From NCBI GenBank assembly GCA_002803225.1, contig NXFV01000883.1, positions 1-44,357 on the forward strand: 44,357 bases of DNA, read 5' to 3'. Within the stretch, counting starts at the first letter, position 1; each line of letters starts with the position of its first letter. This document shows, piece after piece, positions 1-10,993 of the stretch. The DNA is from Gamarada debralockiae. Taxonomy: Eukaryota; Ascomycota; Leotiomycetes; Helotiales; Hyphodiscaceae. The notes beneath the pieces are model-generated. The model worked only from the letters and a program-made list of their open reading frames with translations, ran no database searches and was not told where the DNA came from. The translations under genes were made by a program, and so were the position numbers.

Positions 1-2049
1 ACTTTTGACATGTCGAAGCCGAATTTTTCATTCGCCTTGGGATCAATTTCGGGTGATTTCCCTTCAGAATCCAACTCCGACTCGTCAACTTCCCCATCAT
101 TAATTTTGCGAGGTCATAATGTAGAATGTGAAAGCAGCTTGACATTTAGAGAGTAGTGATCCAAGGGCTCTATATACAGCGTAGTGACTCATACCCTAGG
201 CAACAGGGCCAAGGGGTTATGACTCAGATGTCACGTTCCAACAATTAACTTCTATCATTGTGATTTGCCTGGCGAGGGAGCAATTAGAATCCATATTGTG
301 AATGACATCTGAGACATGCTTGAGTTCATCTATCTGTAGCCGTTTCCCCTGGAATGGGTTTTGGTCAGTGGAGGACGCCATGATCGCAATACAGAATCGT
401 GGCGAAATGCAAGCATATTTCAGAGCGAGAGCCGAGAGCCGAGAGACAAGAGATGGTCGACAGAAAAGAGAGTGCATCAGTTGAGCCGAATTGGTTCAAC
501 TTGAAAGCTAGTTTCATTTCTTTTCTCGATTGGAAGGCAGAGAAAGCGGGGGACCATTTGAAGATGTCAGCCCGGCTGCGTCGTAAATGGGCTTGACTCA
601 TCGGGGCAGGTCCTGGAACCCTTACGAACTAAAGAGTCGTTCCACTGGGTTCATGTTCACATTCGAGAGCGGAAATTTCAGACACCAACCTGTACGGAGG
701 GATTTTAGTTTTCGCTCTTATAACATTTCTCGCCAAAGGATAATACCAATCTTCTCTAAAGGCAGCCGTTCCCAGGCCTTCTTTTTCACTCTTCGAAGAG
801 GGGTAGATCGCAGCATGCAAACCAGCCGTTCCCCAGATCGTTGCCTTCATACTTTCTTCGACTCTTTGCTCTAGCTAGCTAATTCCGAGTGTACCACCTC
901 TCTCAAAGCTTCGTTTTCTGAAATTCTGCAAGGGCAACGTCTTTTACTAGGAACAAATCAGAGAAGCTGTGTCTTTGCTAGTAGTATGTCCGTATAAGTG
1001 AGTAAAACTCCAGTTATTTATCATATTCAGTTCATGAAAACTCTAGCAGGGAATTCTTGTATGTGTACCCACACTGATGAGGCTCTCATACACCTCTCAA
1101 TGTTTAATTCTGGACCGTTCTCTACACAGCTTCGAGAACCCCGCCACCCTGGATGTTGAAGATTTTCCAGGTGAATACCTTCTTGAAACCTTAACAACAA
1201 TAAATCCAACGACGACGACAATTGTGTTTGACAAAGGAGGAGAGAGCGTGGTGGAACCTGGAGCTGGCGATTTTGAGGAAAGAAAGAGTTCTGGTGGTAA
1301 CCAAATAATGAACATGCACACGATACACGCTCCCAAGCATCCTCAATGGAGTTTTGACTACTTACATCTCGCACTTGCTGGAGAAAAGTTTCTTTGAAAT
1401 TGCTAGAGATACATAGAGTAGGCTGCAAGCCTAGCGTCAGTTCCATGTCGCCGGCGGATTGAAGCAATGAATCTTCCCTCGGGCGCCACGAGCTCAGTCA
1501 AATACTGTCCAGCAAGGACAGACTGAGCTGTGGTCACGACGAACAACTTTGCGGCTTTCAACATTGCTCCTGAACGTAGGTTTACATCGCGACTTATCAC
1601 ATGCCATTGAAGTGGTGACAGTGGTGTGACATTGCGGAGTGACAAGGCTGAAGCCAAGCTCATAATCCCGCCTAAATGCACGCCAATCGGAGAACAATTT
1701 CCCAAGTGAGTATACGTTTGTAATGAGGGGTCTGCTGCACCTCCATATTGTTTTACTTCGGGCTAGGAGATCCGTCTTCGACAGAGAAACAAGCAATACA
1801 CTTTACAATGTAGCTCACCACCGTTATACGAATACGAAAAATTGGCCACTGCCAATTGTTCTGTTGAAATTCCTGAAGACGTATGATAAAGGCGTTTGAT
1901 CCCGGGTAAAAGGTCATGCCACTGGCAAAGTGAGAATACTTCTGAATGCCTCGGTGTTCTTCCCATTTCTTTGAACTTCTGAACTGAACTTTTCTGCTAC
2001 TTAAGAGTGTATTAATACTTGTACAACATGGCATAAGTGCGCATTCAAA
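1..2049. other. Gene-poor leader, no supported gene
   Basis: I see no gene here that I can defend. Several open frames of 60-146 codons exist on both strands, the longest at 1027-1467 and 1403-1705 on the minus strand, but they overlap one another, have no recognisable domain and are not joined by convincing splice sites. The stretch directly upstream of 2050 would hold the promoter of the dead MFS gene. Confidence 0.5.
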
Positions 2050-3978
2050 ATGATCTCTGTCCAATTTTGGAAGAGAACGCAGCATGCTTCGACTGAGAAG
2101 ATTCCGGGCCCAATGTCACACGTCTTACCCATACCTCTAAGCAGCAGTGAGGCTGAAAAAGAAGATGTTGTCGCTCAACCAAGACCGGTGATAGTTGAAA
2201 GTAATGAGAAATTTTTTGAACAACCACTGGAGAATGGAAATTCTAATATGCCATCGGTCGAGGAGGATAGCTATGCTCATGGAGTGAAGCTAGCCGTAAT
2301 CACCGTCTGTGTGGCCCTCTCAGTTTTCCTCGTTGCCCTGGTAAGGTGCAATTGAACGACTTTACCGTTCAGAAACCCCATACACAAATTCAAGACAGGA
2401 CAATACAATAATCGCAACAGCTATCCCCCGAATAACGGACGACTTCCACGCAATCTTGGACGTAGGCTGGTACGGCTCTGCATACCTCCTGACGGCTCGC
2501 GCGACACAACTCCTCTTCGGAAAGATCTACACTCACTTCAACGTCAAAGTCGTCTACTTGACTGCCATCGCAATCTTTGAGCTCTGATCCCTCGTGTGTG
2601 GTGCAGCGACCAGCTCGACTGCCTTGATTGTAGGACTAGCAGTCGCTGGTCTCGGATCCGCAGGTGTGTTTATGGGAGGCGTAATGATTATCTCGCATAC
2701 TGTCCCTCTGGTTAGATGGCCAATTTATGTTGGGATCATTGTCGCGATGTATGGCATTGCTTCGGTCGTAGGACCATTGATGGGAGGCGCCTTCACGACG
2801 CATGTCTCTTGGAGGTGGTGCTTCTATATCAATTTGCCGCTTGGTGGTATGACAATCTTGGGGATTACGCTTTTCTTTAACGCTCCCAATGAAGGGAGGT
2901 GCTAAAGTCTTCAAGAGAGGTTTCGGGACTGTGTTGTTCATGCCGGCCATCATTTGCTTGCTTATTGCTCTTCAGTGGGGCGGCACGAAATATGCATGGA
3001 AAGATGCTCGAATAATTGCTCTTTTCGTTGTTTTCGCGGTCTTGATTATTATGTTCATTATGGCACAGGTCAGGGGAGGGGACAATGCAACGACGCCTGC
3101 TCGCATCATTTCGCAGCGATCCATTGCTTTTGGTTGTTGGTACACATTTCCTGTGAGTTCTCGTCTTCTTGGAATAAGAGGCGACGTACTCATACAGCAC
3201 CAGCTTTCCTCAGCCTATTACATTTGCATCTACTACCTGCCCGTCTGGTTCCAAGCTATCAAAGGGGCCTTATCCGTACACTCCGGGATCATGAACCTCT
3301 CCATGTTGCTCAGTGTCGTTTCCATGGCCATGATATCTGAAATTCTTATCACTTTGATCGGATACTACGTCCCATTCATGATCATATCAGCCATTGTAGC
3401 ATCAATCGGCATGGGTGTACTTGCAACATTGAAGCCTGGGTCGAGATCGCCCACTTGGATTGGTTATGAGGCGCTCTTTGGGCTCGGCATTGGAGCAGGA
3501 CTTATGCAGGCCGTGTTAATTGCGCAGACTGTGTTGAGCGACGACAATATCGCTACTGGAACTGCGACGCTCATTTTCTTTCAGACAATGGGTGGGGCAA
3601 TTATGGTGAGTGGATCCTCAAATCACCTTTGCCCCTCAGTAAAAATCCTATAACTCATAGCTGATGAAGCACACTCCAAAGCTCGGAACCTGAAAGGCAG
3701 GGAATGCTAACTTCAATGCATTATAGATCAGCGTCGCACAGAACGTCTTCCAAAACCGACTTCTTACCAATCTCAAAACAGCTTTTCCTGGCTTGAATTT
3801 GAGTCCAGCGACAATATTGGGAACAGGCGCAACAAATTTGTGTGGTGTCATCCCGCCCCCGTACATGCTGCCTGTACTGGCAGCGTACAACAGGGCGCTT
3901 CAGCAAACTTTTTATGTGGGGGTCGCAATGGCGAGTCTGTCGATTTTTGGGAGCCTTGGGCTGGAATGGAGTCGGTGA
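2050..3978 (+). pseudogene. DHA2-type MFS drug/toxin efflux transporter, disrupted
   Basis: This is a decayed 14-TM proton-antiporter of the fungal efflux-pump type, which would export toxins or drugs across the plasma membrane. Exon 1 is 2050-2340 (cytosolic tail and TM1), followed by a 58-nt intron and exon 2 from 2399. Family hallmarks are [16 protein letters not shown] and [19 protein letters not shown]. Exon 3 resumes in another frame at about 2889 and has in-frame introns 3153-3203 and 3606-3726; the last exon is 3727-3978 and keeps a normal C-terminus. Lesions: a TGA at 2585-2587 where relatives have Gly, a frame change near 2889-2905 that also removes most of the TM6-TM7 linker, and loss of the conserved Arg after ALIVG (GLAVAG instead of GRAIAG). 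The neat exons show it was recently functional. Family assignment is confident; the substrate is unknown. Confidence 0.85.
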
Positions 3979-4750
3979 AGAAAACGAAGGAAATTGAGAC
4001 CGCAAGGACAGGCAAAGAATCGGTATGAACAGATGGCTTAAGATTTGTATTAATGTCATCATTGCGACTGAGAACGGTTCTGAAGTAAAACAAAACTCCA
4101 TTTGCTGGCCACTTGACAGTATCAATTACCATTTCGAAGACCTGACGCCGAGATCTTGTATACAATAACGCTTACTTCAAACACAACAAAGCAAATCCAA
4201 AGCTCCAATGTCTGAAAGCATGCCATAATTTCCCGAGATTAGCCTAATTTTCACCCTGAACACCTGTTTAAACATGCAATATCAGATCCCGCATCCGGCG
4301 AACCAATTTGATCCTGCCGAATGTTGAATAATTAACATCTTTGGCCTTGACAAGCGAAATTGCGGAAAATGCGAAAATGATGTCTTCAACATGTTTGTCC
4401 GTTTGATGTCTGCCTTCCTCTCGTTTCCAAATTCAACTACCAACTGCAGCGCTGTCTTGCCTACAAAATCAACAAAATACGCTCTAGCTCATTTCCTAAG
4501 AGAGGATTGCACAATCTCTTCCATAAAAATAGGCAAGCCTGTAGAAGCCTGGAGAAGGTGGAACTTAAGCGGTAAAGGACCTAAGATAGCGATTTGGAGA
4601 GGCAATATAGCTAGGAAGTAGTACAAACGTATGATTTAGAGTTACGAGATGTAGAAGTGATAACATCTGAGAACAAAGTTGTCAAGTCTCTGCTTGAACC
4701 CTGCTGTACGCAGTGTTCTGGTATGCCGATTTCAGATTGCAACATTTTCA
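3979..4750. other. Intergenic, nothing recognised
   Basis: No supported gene. A 76-codon frame at 4391-4621 (plus) has no recognisable motif and no partner exons. Base composition becomes progressively AT-richer towards the right edge. Confidence 0.5.
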
Positions 4751-5330
4751 GACTAGCCTACCAGTGATTTTTATTTATTTATTTTTTTATTTTTTTTATA
4801 AACACTAAAATATGATATAAACACCTCCTTATCAAGATATCGAAATATTGTGATAATTCTATGTTAAATTCGATAACCGGGGAGTGTTTAAACCCAGGAG
4901 GGGCTAGGCCAAAAACCGATGGGCGAAGAGTCGGGCATGAAATCCCCAAATGCTTGGATTTCCCAGCATTATACTACAACCTTAATTATAACACCAAAAA
5001 TAACGATAATTAAACTAATTTTTAGTTATTTAGAAATCCCTTAGCCCCCTATATTCATAAATACAAATTTTACTTAAAAGAGTTGAGGATTAACGAAGAT
5101 ATTAAGTCGTAAAGTGTGAGGTAGTGTATTGTTACGCAAGTTCGCTAGTAACTAACACACCGGCATAGTACTTGACCGACTTTAAAAAACACTACCTCTA
5201 CGATATATATTATAACTAGCGTCAAGTCGAATTTAAAAACATTATACTGTGATATTGATAGTTTTTCAAAAATACGTCGATATTATATCGATGTAATCTG
5301 AATTCGGCATTCCAGTTCATTATTTCCTAG
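4751..5330. repeat. AT-rich block, probably RIP-degraded repeat
   Basis: The stretch is strikingly AT-rich, with T tracts at 4770-4800, many TATA/TAAT runs and no coding potential. It contains a 10-bp inverted repeat (GAGGTAGTGT near 5119-5128 against ACACTACCTC near 5189-5198). Such islands in filamentous ascomycetes are usually transposon remains mutated by RIP; that origin is inferred, since no element can be named. Confidence 0.45.
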
Positions 5331-5834
5331 GCCTTCATGAAATTTTTTGGGTCAAGCTTCCTGAGGCGCATAGGAACGTGTTCCCCACCAAACGAAAAAT
5401 TGCAATGTTATCATTGACCCCAAATTTTACACAGTCCCAAAAGAAGTCATTCTTGTTTTCATATTGCCATAGATCAATCGGTGCATCAGCCTCGAAGAGA
5501 TAGTTGAGACCTTTCTGGCGTCCTAGTGTTTTGCCTATGTTGATAGACGACCGCGGATGTGACACTTAAAGGTTGATGGCGGACTTTTGGTTAAAGGTTG
5601 ATGGGGTGGAGTTCATCATAGACTTTGACTATTATAAGTCAAGAGCTTCTTAGTAAAGAAATCAGACTTTTCCTAGACTTTTCCATAAGAGGCCGAAGGT
5701 CGACCAGGGTATGTCTTTGGGAGGTTTAAGACAGGAGCTTGAATAAAGAACACTCTTTGAAATTCGGGACAATATGCTATTTTCGTATCTACCCTCAGGC
5801 CTACACCGAATCAGCCTTCCAGGGCCTTCAGCAC
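5331..5834. other. Short unassigned frame and 3' flank of the histone-fold gene
   Basis: A 76-codon minus-strand frame (5335-5565) has no recognisable domain and sits against the AT-rich block, so it may be a repeat remnant. The rest, 5566-5834, lies directly downstream of the minus-strand stop codon at 5835-5837 and probably holds that gene's 3' UTR and poly(A) site. Confidence 0.35.
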
Positions 5835-7186
5835 CTAAGCACCAATTCTCCGCCCTAATTTGCGCCGCTTGTTTCGTTTATCAAGCTCCAGCTTTTTCGC
5901 TTTCGCAATAGCTTTATTACACTCAGAGATAACTGTACGTCGCATTTCGTCGGGAAAAATAAGGCAAACCCTAGCAATAGGAAACAAGTGTCAGCCTCCA
6001 TTGATCTTTAGAAGCCGGGTATCGGATCTTTAATGGATTGGGAGACCTACGCAGTCTGGATTGCATGAGTTGTAAGGGTTGCTTTCTTGTCCAGAATTGT
6101 GATCTGCTCTGCCAGCTCGATGACTTTAAGAAACATGTCTACTCAATAATTCAGTATGCAATAGCTAATTCTGTAGAGACGTTGTAGTTGGTGTTCAGGG
6201 ACGAAATCATAGTTTGAAAACTTTATGGTCGGATTTGGACTTACCATTGATGAGGTCATTTGCAACTTGCATTGCTTTTTTGCTAATGGTAAGGTCAGGA
6301 CAGTATAAACGATTGACTAGGTAGTTATTAGACCTGAGCACATAGTGATCAAGAGTAGGGGGCGGGAATACATGCCTTCTCGAATTTCTCTCGTATAATC
6401 TCCACATCCTCTCTCTCTTTTGCTTTTCGACTTTCTCGGTGACTCCGTTTTCCCAGTCCTCTTTGAAATCGTCTTTATTCCTCGGCGGTGTGCGTGATGT
6501 GCAGCTCTTGGCGTGATTGGGGATAACTCGACATGTGACTGCTCACGAGAGGCAGTACCTGGCAGTTGCGGAGAAGATTGCACTCGTGAAGCACTGTTGG
6601 GCCCAATGCAACTCACAGTGGATGGCGAAGAGGCTTTAGGTTGTAGAGTTTGTAGCGCATTTTCAAAAGCAGGTAGAGGAGGAGTGGAAGCCTGATCTGG
6701 GGCCAGTAGTCAGTCATGGATGCAGATATAGTATTTTGAAAATCATCCAATCAGTCACTCGCCTTTGAAGGAGCATCTAGTGTTCCCATCGTAGTGACAT
6801 CCAGCACAAGCACCTCCAAAGAGCGGTTGACCTTCAAGGCTTTGTGCGACGAAGCATCCCGTCCATGGACCTTCACCAGCGCCGCAAGGCGCGCATGGAG
6901 GACGTTGCTGTGTTCCTACTACCGCAACTATTACACTCTCGTAGTGTGCAATTGTCTCGAGACAAAAGGAACGCCCGGGTGACATCTGTATTCTCCTGTC
7001 TCTGAAACGATCTCTCTCTCTCAGTAAAAGCGATGCACTGCTCTGCGGGACATTGATCTGCAAAGAAAATACTTCCACCTGCTGCTCAATTCCAAGAGCC
7101 TCTACAATGACAGAATCATCATCGTCTAGGAGATTGTTGCCACAAACTTTCAAAGCGCCAAGCGATCTCGTAATACTGTTCGACAT
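5835..7186 (-). CDS. Fusion of DUF3716-like Cys-rich domain with a divergent histone H2B fold
   Basis: Five exons (7186-6763, 6696-6376, 6316-6245, 6138-6051, 5970-5835) join in phase into 346 codons. Exon 1 carries a fungal Cys-rich module, C98-x2-C101-x9-C111-x15-C127-x2-C130-x7-C138 with GEGP and NTRCSF, which I recall as DUF3716-like and probably zinc-binding. Residues 142-235 are a disordered, basic linker. Residues 240-328 match histone H2B: YTREIREV (alpha-1), CPDLTISKKAM (loop 1/alpha-2), NDLINDMF, DKKATL (loop 2), HAIQTAV (alpha-3) and FPDEM...SECNKAIAK (alpha-C), with the same spacing as canonical H2B. The tail ends in about 20 very basic residues. Exon 2 has no Met, and a stop lies just upstream in its frame, so the histone part cannot start on its own. 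Introns 1 and 2 use GC donors; introns 3 and 4 use GT. A role as a chromatin protein or nucleosome variant is inferred. No lesion is seen. Confidence 0.82.
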
Positions 7187-9025
7187 GATGTTTGGACTCA
7201 AAAATGTGGTGACAGGTCTGGTATACAGTAAGGAAGAGAGAAGAAAGGACTCTTCAGAAATTATGGTTACGTGGAGTCCGAAGGTTTGTGAACTACAGAA
7301 GACTATTGGCAGAAGAGAGATTATACTTGACTACTAGATCTTTAGGTCTCAGGCTAAAACGCGAAAGAAAAGGCCTTACTAGGACGAGGTACCCCTGTGC
7401 ACGTAAGTCTACGGAGGGGCAACGGGAATACGAATCTGACCAATAGAACCCCAGACCGTCGCGCTTCGACATAGTTTTTCAACGTGTCAAATGGTCAGTT
7501 TCGCGATTCCGCTACGCCACTGTAGACTCATATGCGAAGGGATGTCATAGCTAACCTGTTAAAGCTTACAGGTCACAACAATACCGGCAGGTAGAGGCAG
7601 ACAGATGACTGGCTGGGGTGGCCCAAACCCTCAAAACAGAAACAATAAACGAGACGACTTCGCACGCCCGGCATTGCTGAGCACGTTGTATCTGGGAGTG
7701 ACAATAATTTGATACTGTATAAAGGGGCTTTGCAGGAGGGGCAGACGAATGGAAGCCTGGAGGTAATGAGGCATAGAAATAGGAGGTGGAAACGCAATTT
7801 AGTTCGAAGTAGTAATAACAGACTAACCTCGAAAAGAAACTCTAGACACCCTGAGTAATAAATACCCCGTGCTCGCACAACCAAGTCCTAAAGCAGAGTT
7901 GCTGTAATATTGCCAATTAGGAAGCTCCAAATTCGACAAGCTTCAATTGAGATTAATATCTAATTGAGGAACGACAGGAAGCAATGCGTTGTAAAAGGTC
8001 TATGTAAACAATCTCACGCCTTGAGAGGAATAATGTTAACAGGCGTATTAGAATTACCTGGCGGAAGGCAAGACAATTCAAGCAACTACGGCTAAAGTCG
8101 TATTAAAAATACTCATGTCAAGGACTCGTTGTAAACGGCAGATATGGCTGCAGGTAACGTTTCAAAGCTTTGGCAGGAAAGCAGACATGTAGACAAGTGA
8201 TTGACGCGACATGAAGCTTTCCTTTGTCGAGAAATGACAGAAGTTGAAGCCGAGCGCTACGCCTCGCCCGACATGAGTACCGATCACATTATCCTTTAAA
8301 AGTTGCCTCGTTTGATATGAAGGATCGGCGATCTCAGTGTACACATTCTGTGTGATGTCTCTGATGCCTGCATAAAGGAGCACATGAAATTACAGCTTTG
8401 ATGCTGCCGGTTCAGGGATTTGCCGACCCGCGTTTTCTGATTGGCTTACGACGCAACTTGAATTTAACAGCGTAACCTGCTGAGGAAACATTGTGAGTAC
8501 AGGAGCCTTGCCGGTAATATTCCTACCTAAAATAGCCTGCTTTCAAACGCTCAGACCTGCTAAGCCCTGTAATAAGCAGGGAAGAAGGTACTATTGACAC
8601 CGGAAAGTGCTCAAACTCACTACACTATATGGTTCAAGAACACTTACCAAAAGCCCCGTCGTCTTACTTCCTCTCGTTCAATCAAATTTTATTATGCCGG
8701 GATCATGCGCTCCACGGCATGAATGATTCGTTGACGAGCGGCATGGATGCAAATTGAAAGGCGGATCTGCAAGCCCGTGTAAAGCTGCTCAGCTGAACGC
8801 CGCTGCACAAATGATAACTGTAGTGTGGAGAGAAAAACATTACAGCCCCCTAGATTATGGACGTGAACTCTCCAAATTAGCTACCATTCTCCCAACAGCA
8901 TGAGTGTTTTTCGTTAGTTGAGTTTGAAGACTTTGTTAATTCTGTTCGATTCGAAACTCAACGAAATTCATATTCAAATCGGAAGGTTCTTCTGCTATCA
9001 CACATTGTGTGCTGTCCGAGGAACC
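7187..9025. other. Long divergent intergenic region
   Basis: About 1.8 kb separates the start of the minus-strand histone-fold gene from the plus-strand coiled-coil gene, so it should contain both promoters. Open frames at 7573-7884 and 8162-8383 (minus) show no domain. I tested a possible splice at about 8384-8450 (GTAAGC donor, TATGCAG acceptor), but the joined frame closes quickly. I see no tRNA or second histone-fold gene here. Confidence 0.45.
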
Positions 9026-10993
9026 ATGCAGAACGCGAGTCGCAGTCCGTCACCGGGAGATGGGGTACGTAAACGTCGCGGTGCTGCATCTAACAGACCG
9101 TCGAGAATGAGTGATGGCAGACTTCCACAGTCCCCGGTGACATCACCCCTCTCTTCCATCCACATGACCTCATCAGAATCTGAAGATGATTTCATGTCGC
9201 ATCGGACAGGTGAGATCTCTTTAGCAGGTGCTTTATCTCGGACAGAAGCCTCGAAGATGCATCCCCCCGTCACTCATTCAGCAAGCACGGAAAAGCCAGC
9301 GAAGCCTTCCGTCGAACAAAGTCTCCCTTCACGCGAAAAGAATAACGGCAGGCACCCTAAAACACCCGTTGAACGCACAGTGTATTATTTCGCCAATACC
9401 CTGGAACCCATTTCCTCTACTCCCGAAGATTTTTCATTTCGCGGCGACCCAATGCGAATGAAAATGATCATTAAGTGGATGAGGTTCTACCGCTACTATC
9501 CAAATGCAGACAAAGCCATCGACAAGGCAAGACGAGATGAGCTTAAGGCCCATCTGAACCTACCTCCCAGATTTGGACAGAAGCTTGGGTCCGCAATCAT
9601 AAACAAATTCAATTCCTTTGAAAAGATAGGTCTTGTCTCACGGCCACCGAACGGGGCTCAGCACGCCGAATACTCCCCTGCCACGGACATATGGCTCAGC
9701 CCTACTTGGGATGGAAATCCGGAGTCTGTACAACAGAATATGCATGGACACCATAGCGACGACCGGCCAACCTGTTCGCCTTCCCATAAGCTCCTAGAAA
9801 AGCGGCCAGCATCAAAGACATTGCAAAAAGACGGAAAACGACTGAAATCAATCACACAAACACAAGGCAACCTGACAACTGCCGCAGTCTCTGATATTGT
9901 TAAAATCGCATTCAACAACCCGTCAGCTGTCCAGAGGCTGAGCTTCCCAGAGCCTCATGCTGGGCGATGTAATGTGCCGATGATACCTCAAAGACGCCAG
10001 AAGGGGGTATCTGGTTCCAACAAGACCCACGCTGGTAACACAAAGCAAGATGTCCCGATAGGAAGCAGCAGCTCCTCCAACAATGGTACATCAAACGCCC
10101 CTCTCAAGGCCGTCGATTTCCCAACAGTGCCTACACGCACCTATGTTGCAGTGCCCACCAAAACATCAGACAGTGCCTCCCTCCAAGGCAAAGCAGTATC
10201 ACATCAGCAAACTGCACACTCCCGTCCACCAATCAACAACGCGCCCAACCCCAACGACTTGACGAAAAGACTGGAACAATTACAGAAAAACACTTCTGGA
10301 AAGGGAACGCAGGCTGTCCCCAACACCGCTGGCGCCTCTACTACCCGACATATGAGCGGGCTCGGGCCTCTGAAGGAAAAGGAAAAGATCTACGTGAAGG
10401 ACTTGGAAGAAACGATAGAAGAGTTGGAAAATGCGAGGACTGCACACACGCAATTATGTCGACAGTATGAGACCCTGAAGTCCGAAGGTATGGCCATCGT
10501 CAAACTGCTCGACGACGCGACAAGGCGTCAGCAAGCTCTCGTCCCTCTCACTCCAGCCGGCTTCTCTGATGCAGAAGTCCCGGTGAGCCTGGACGATGCT
10601 CTACAAATCCAGGCGAGTCTTAATCGTTTGAGACTTAAGGACGAAGAGAAACTCAAGCTGACTACGAGAATTGCGCACCAAGCTGAGCTCAAGTCGAGTT
10701 TGAAGACTTGTGTCGCGGCGAAGAAGGCTGAGCTGAAGCAGCTTCAGGAAGAGATCAAGGAGAAGCACAAGAAGAATGGCAAAGGGGTAGCTCGCAAGGC
10801 AAAATGGTTGGCGTGGGTCAATGGCTTCGAAGACATAGAAGATCACTCTGGTTCGGGATCCATTTCTCCTGTCGAATGTCTCCCTGAGTCCCTGCCTTTG
10901 GAAGAAGTTGACGACGAGGATGATGATGGTCTGCATGGAGTTTCGATGCTGGCAAACTGTACTTCTGGATTGCAAGAAGGCAATGAACTGTAA
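9026..10993 (+). CDS. Unknown 655-aa protein with helical domain and C-terminal coiled coils
   Basis: I do not recognise this protein. The frame is open from 8918, but the first ATG is at 9026 in good context (AACCATGC), giving 655 residues. The first 120 residues are Ser/Pro/basic-rich and probably disordered and nuclear. Residues about 132-205 form a compact basic, aromatic helical region (WMRFYRYYPNADKAIDKARR onward, ending in FEKIGLV). A long low-complexity stretch follows, then two predicted coiled coils (about 448-488 and 531-594) rich in Glu/Lys/Leu, and an acidic patch (EEVDDEDDDG) near the C-terminus. It is a single exon and intact. It is divergently oriented from the H2B-fold fusion; a DNA- or chromatin-related role is a guess from composition and neighbourhood only. 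Confidence 0.75.
   Translation: MQNASRSPSPGDGVRKRRGAASNRPSRMSDGRLPQSPVTSPLSSIHMTSSESEDDFMSHRTGEISLAGALSRTEASKMHPPVTHSASTEKPAKPSVEQSLPSREKNNGRHPKTPVERTVYYFANTLEPISSTPEDFSFRGDPMRMKMIIKWMRFYRYYPNADKAIDKARRDELKAHLNLPPRFGQKLGSAIINKFNSFEKIGLVSRPPNGAQHAEYSPATDIWLSPTWDGNPESVQQNMHGHHSDDRPTCSPSHKLLEKRPASKTLQKDGKRLKSITQTQGNLTTAAVSDIVKIAFNNPSAVQRLSFPEPHAGRCNVPMIPQRRQKGVSGSNKTHAGNTKQDVPIGSSSSSNNGTSNAPLKAVDFPTVPTRTYVAVPTKTSDSASLQGKAVSHQQTAHSRPPINNAPNPNDLTKRLEQLQKNTSGKGTQAVPNTAGASTTRHMSGLGPLKEKEKIYVKDLEETIEELENARTAHTQLCRQYETLKSEGMAIVKLLDDATRRQQALVPLTPAGFSDAEVPVSLDDALQIQASLNRLRLKDEEKLKLTTRIAHQAELKSSLKTCVAAKKAELKQLQEEIKEKHKKNGKGVARKAKWLAWVNGFEDIEDHSGSGSISPVECLPESLPLEEVDDEDDDGLHGVSMLANCTSGLQEGNEL

Noticed and set aside
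1403..1705. Minus-strand 100-codon frame with a protein-like middle (LASALSLRNVTPLSPLQWHV)
   Set aside because: No family recognised, no splice partners, and another frame overlaps it; left as unassigned.
7573..7884. 103-codon minus-strand frame rich in Leu
   Set aside because: Low-complexity hydrophobic shadow without domain, start context or conservation signal.
8162..8450. Possible second histone-fold exon on the minus strand (GIRDITQNVYTEIAD)
   Set aside because: Weak similarity to H3/H4 by eye only; the best splice junction gives a frame that closes at once, and the motif order does not fit.
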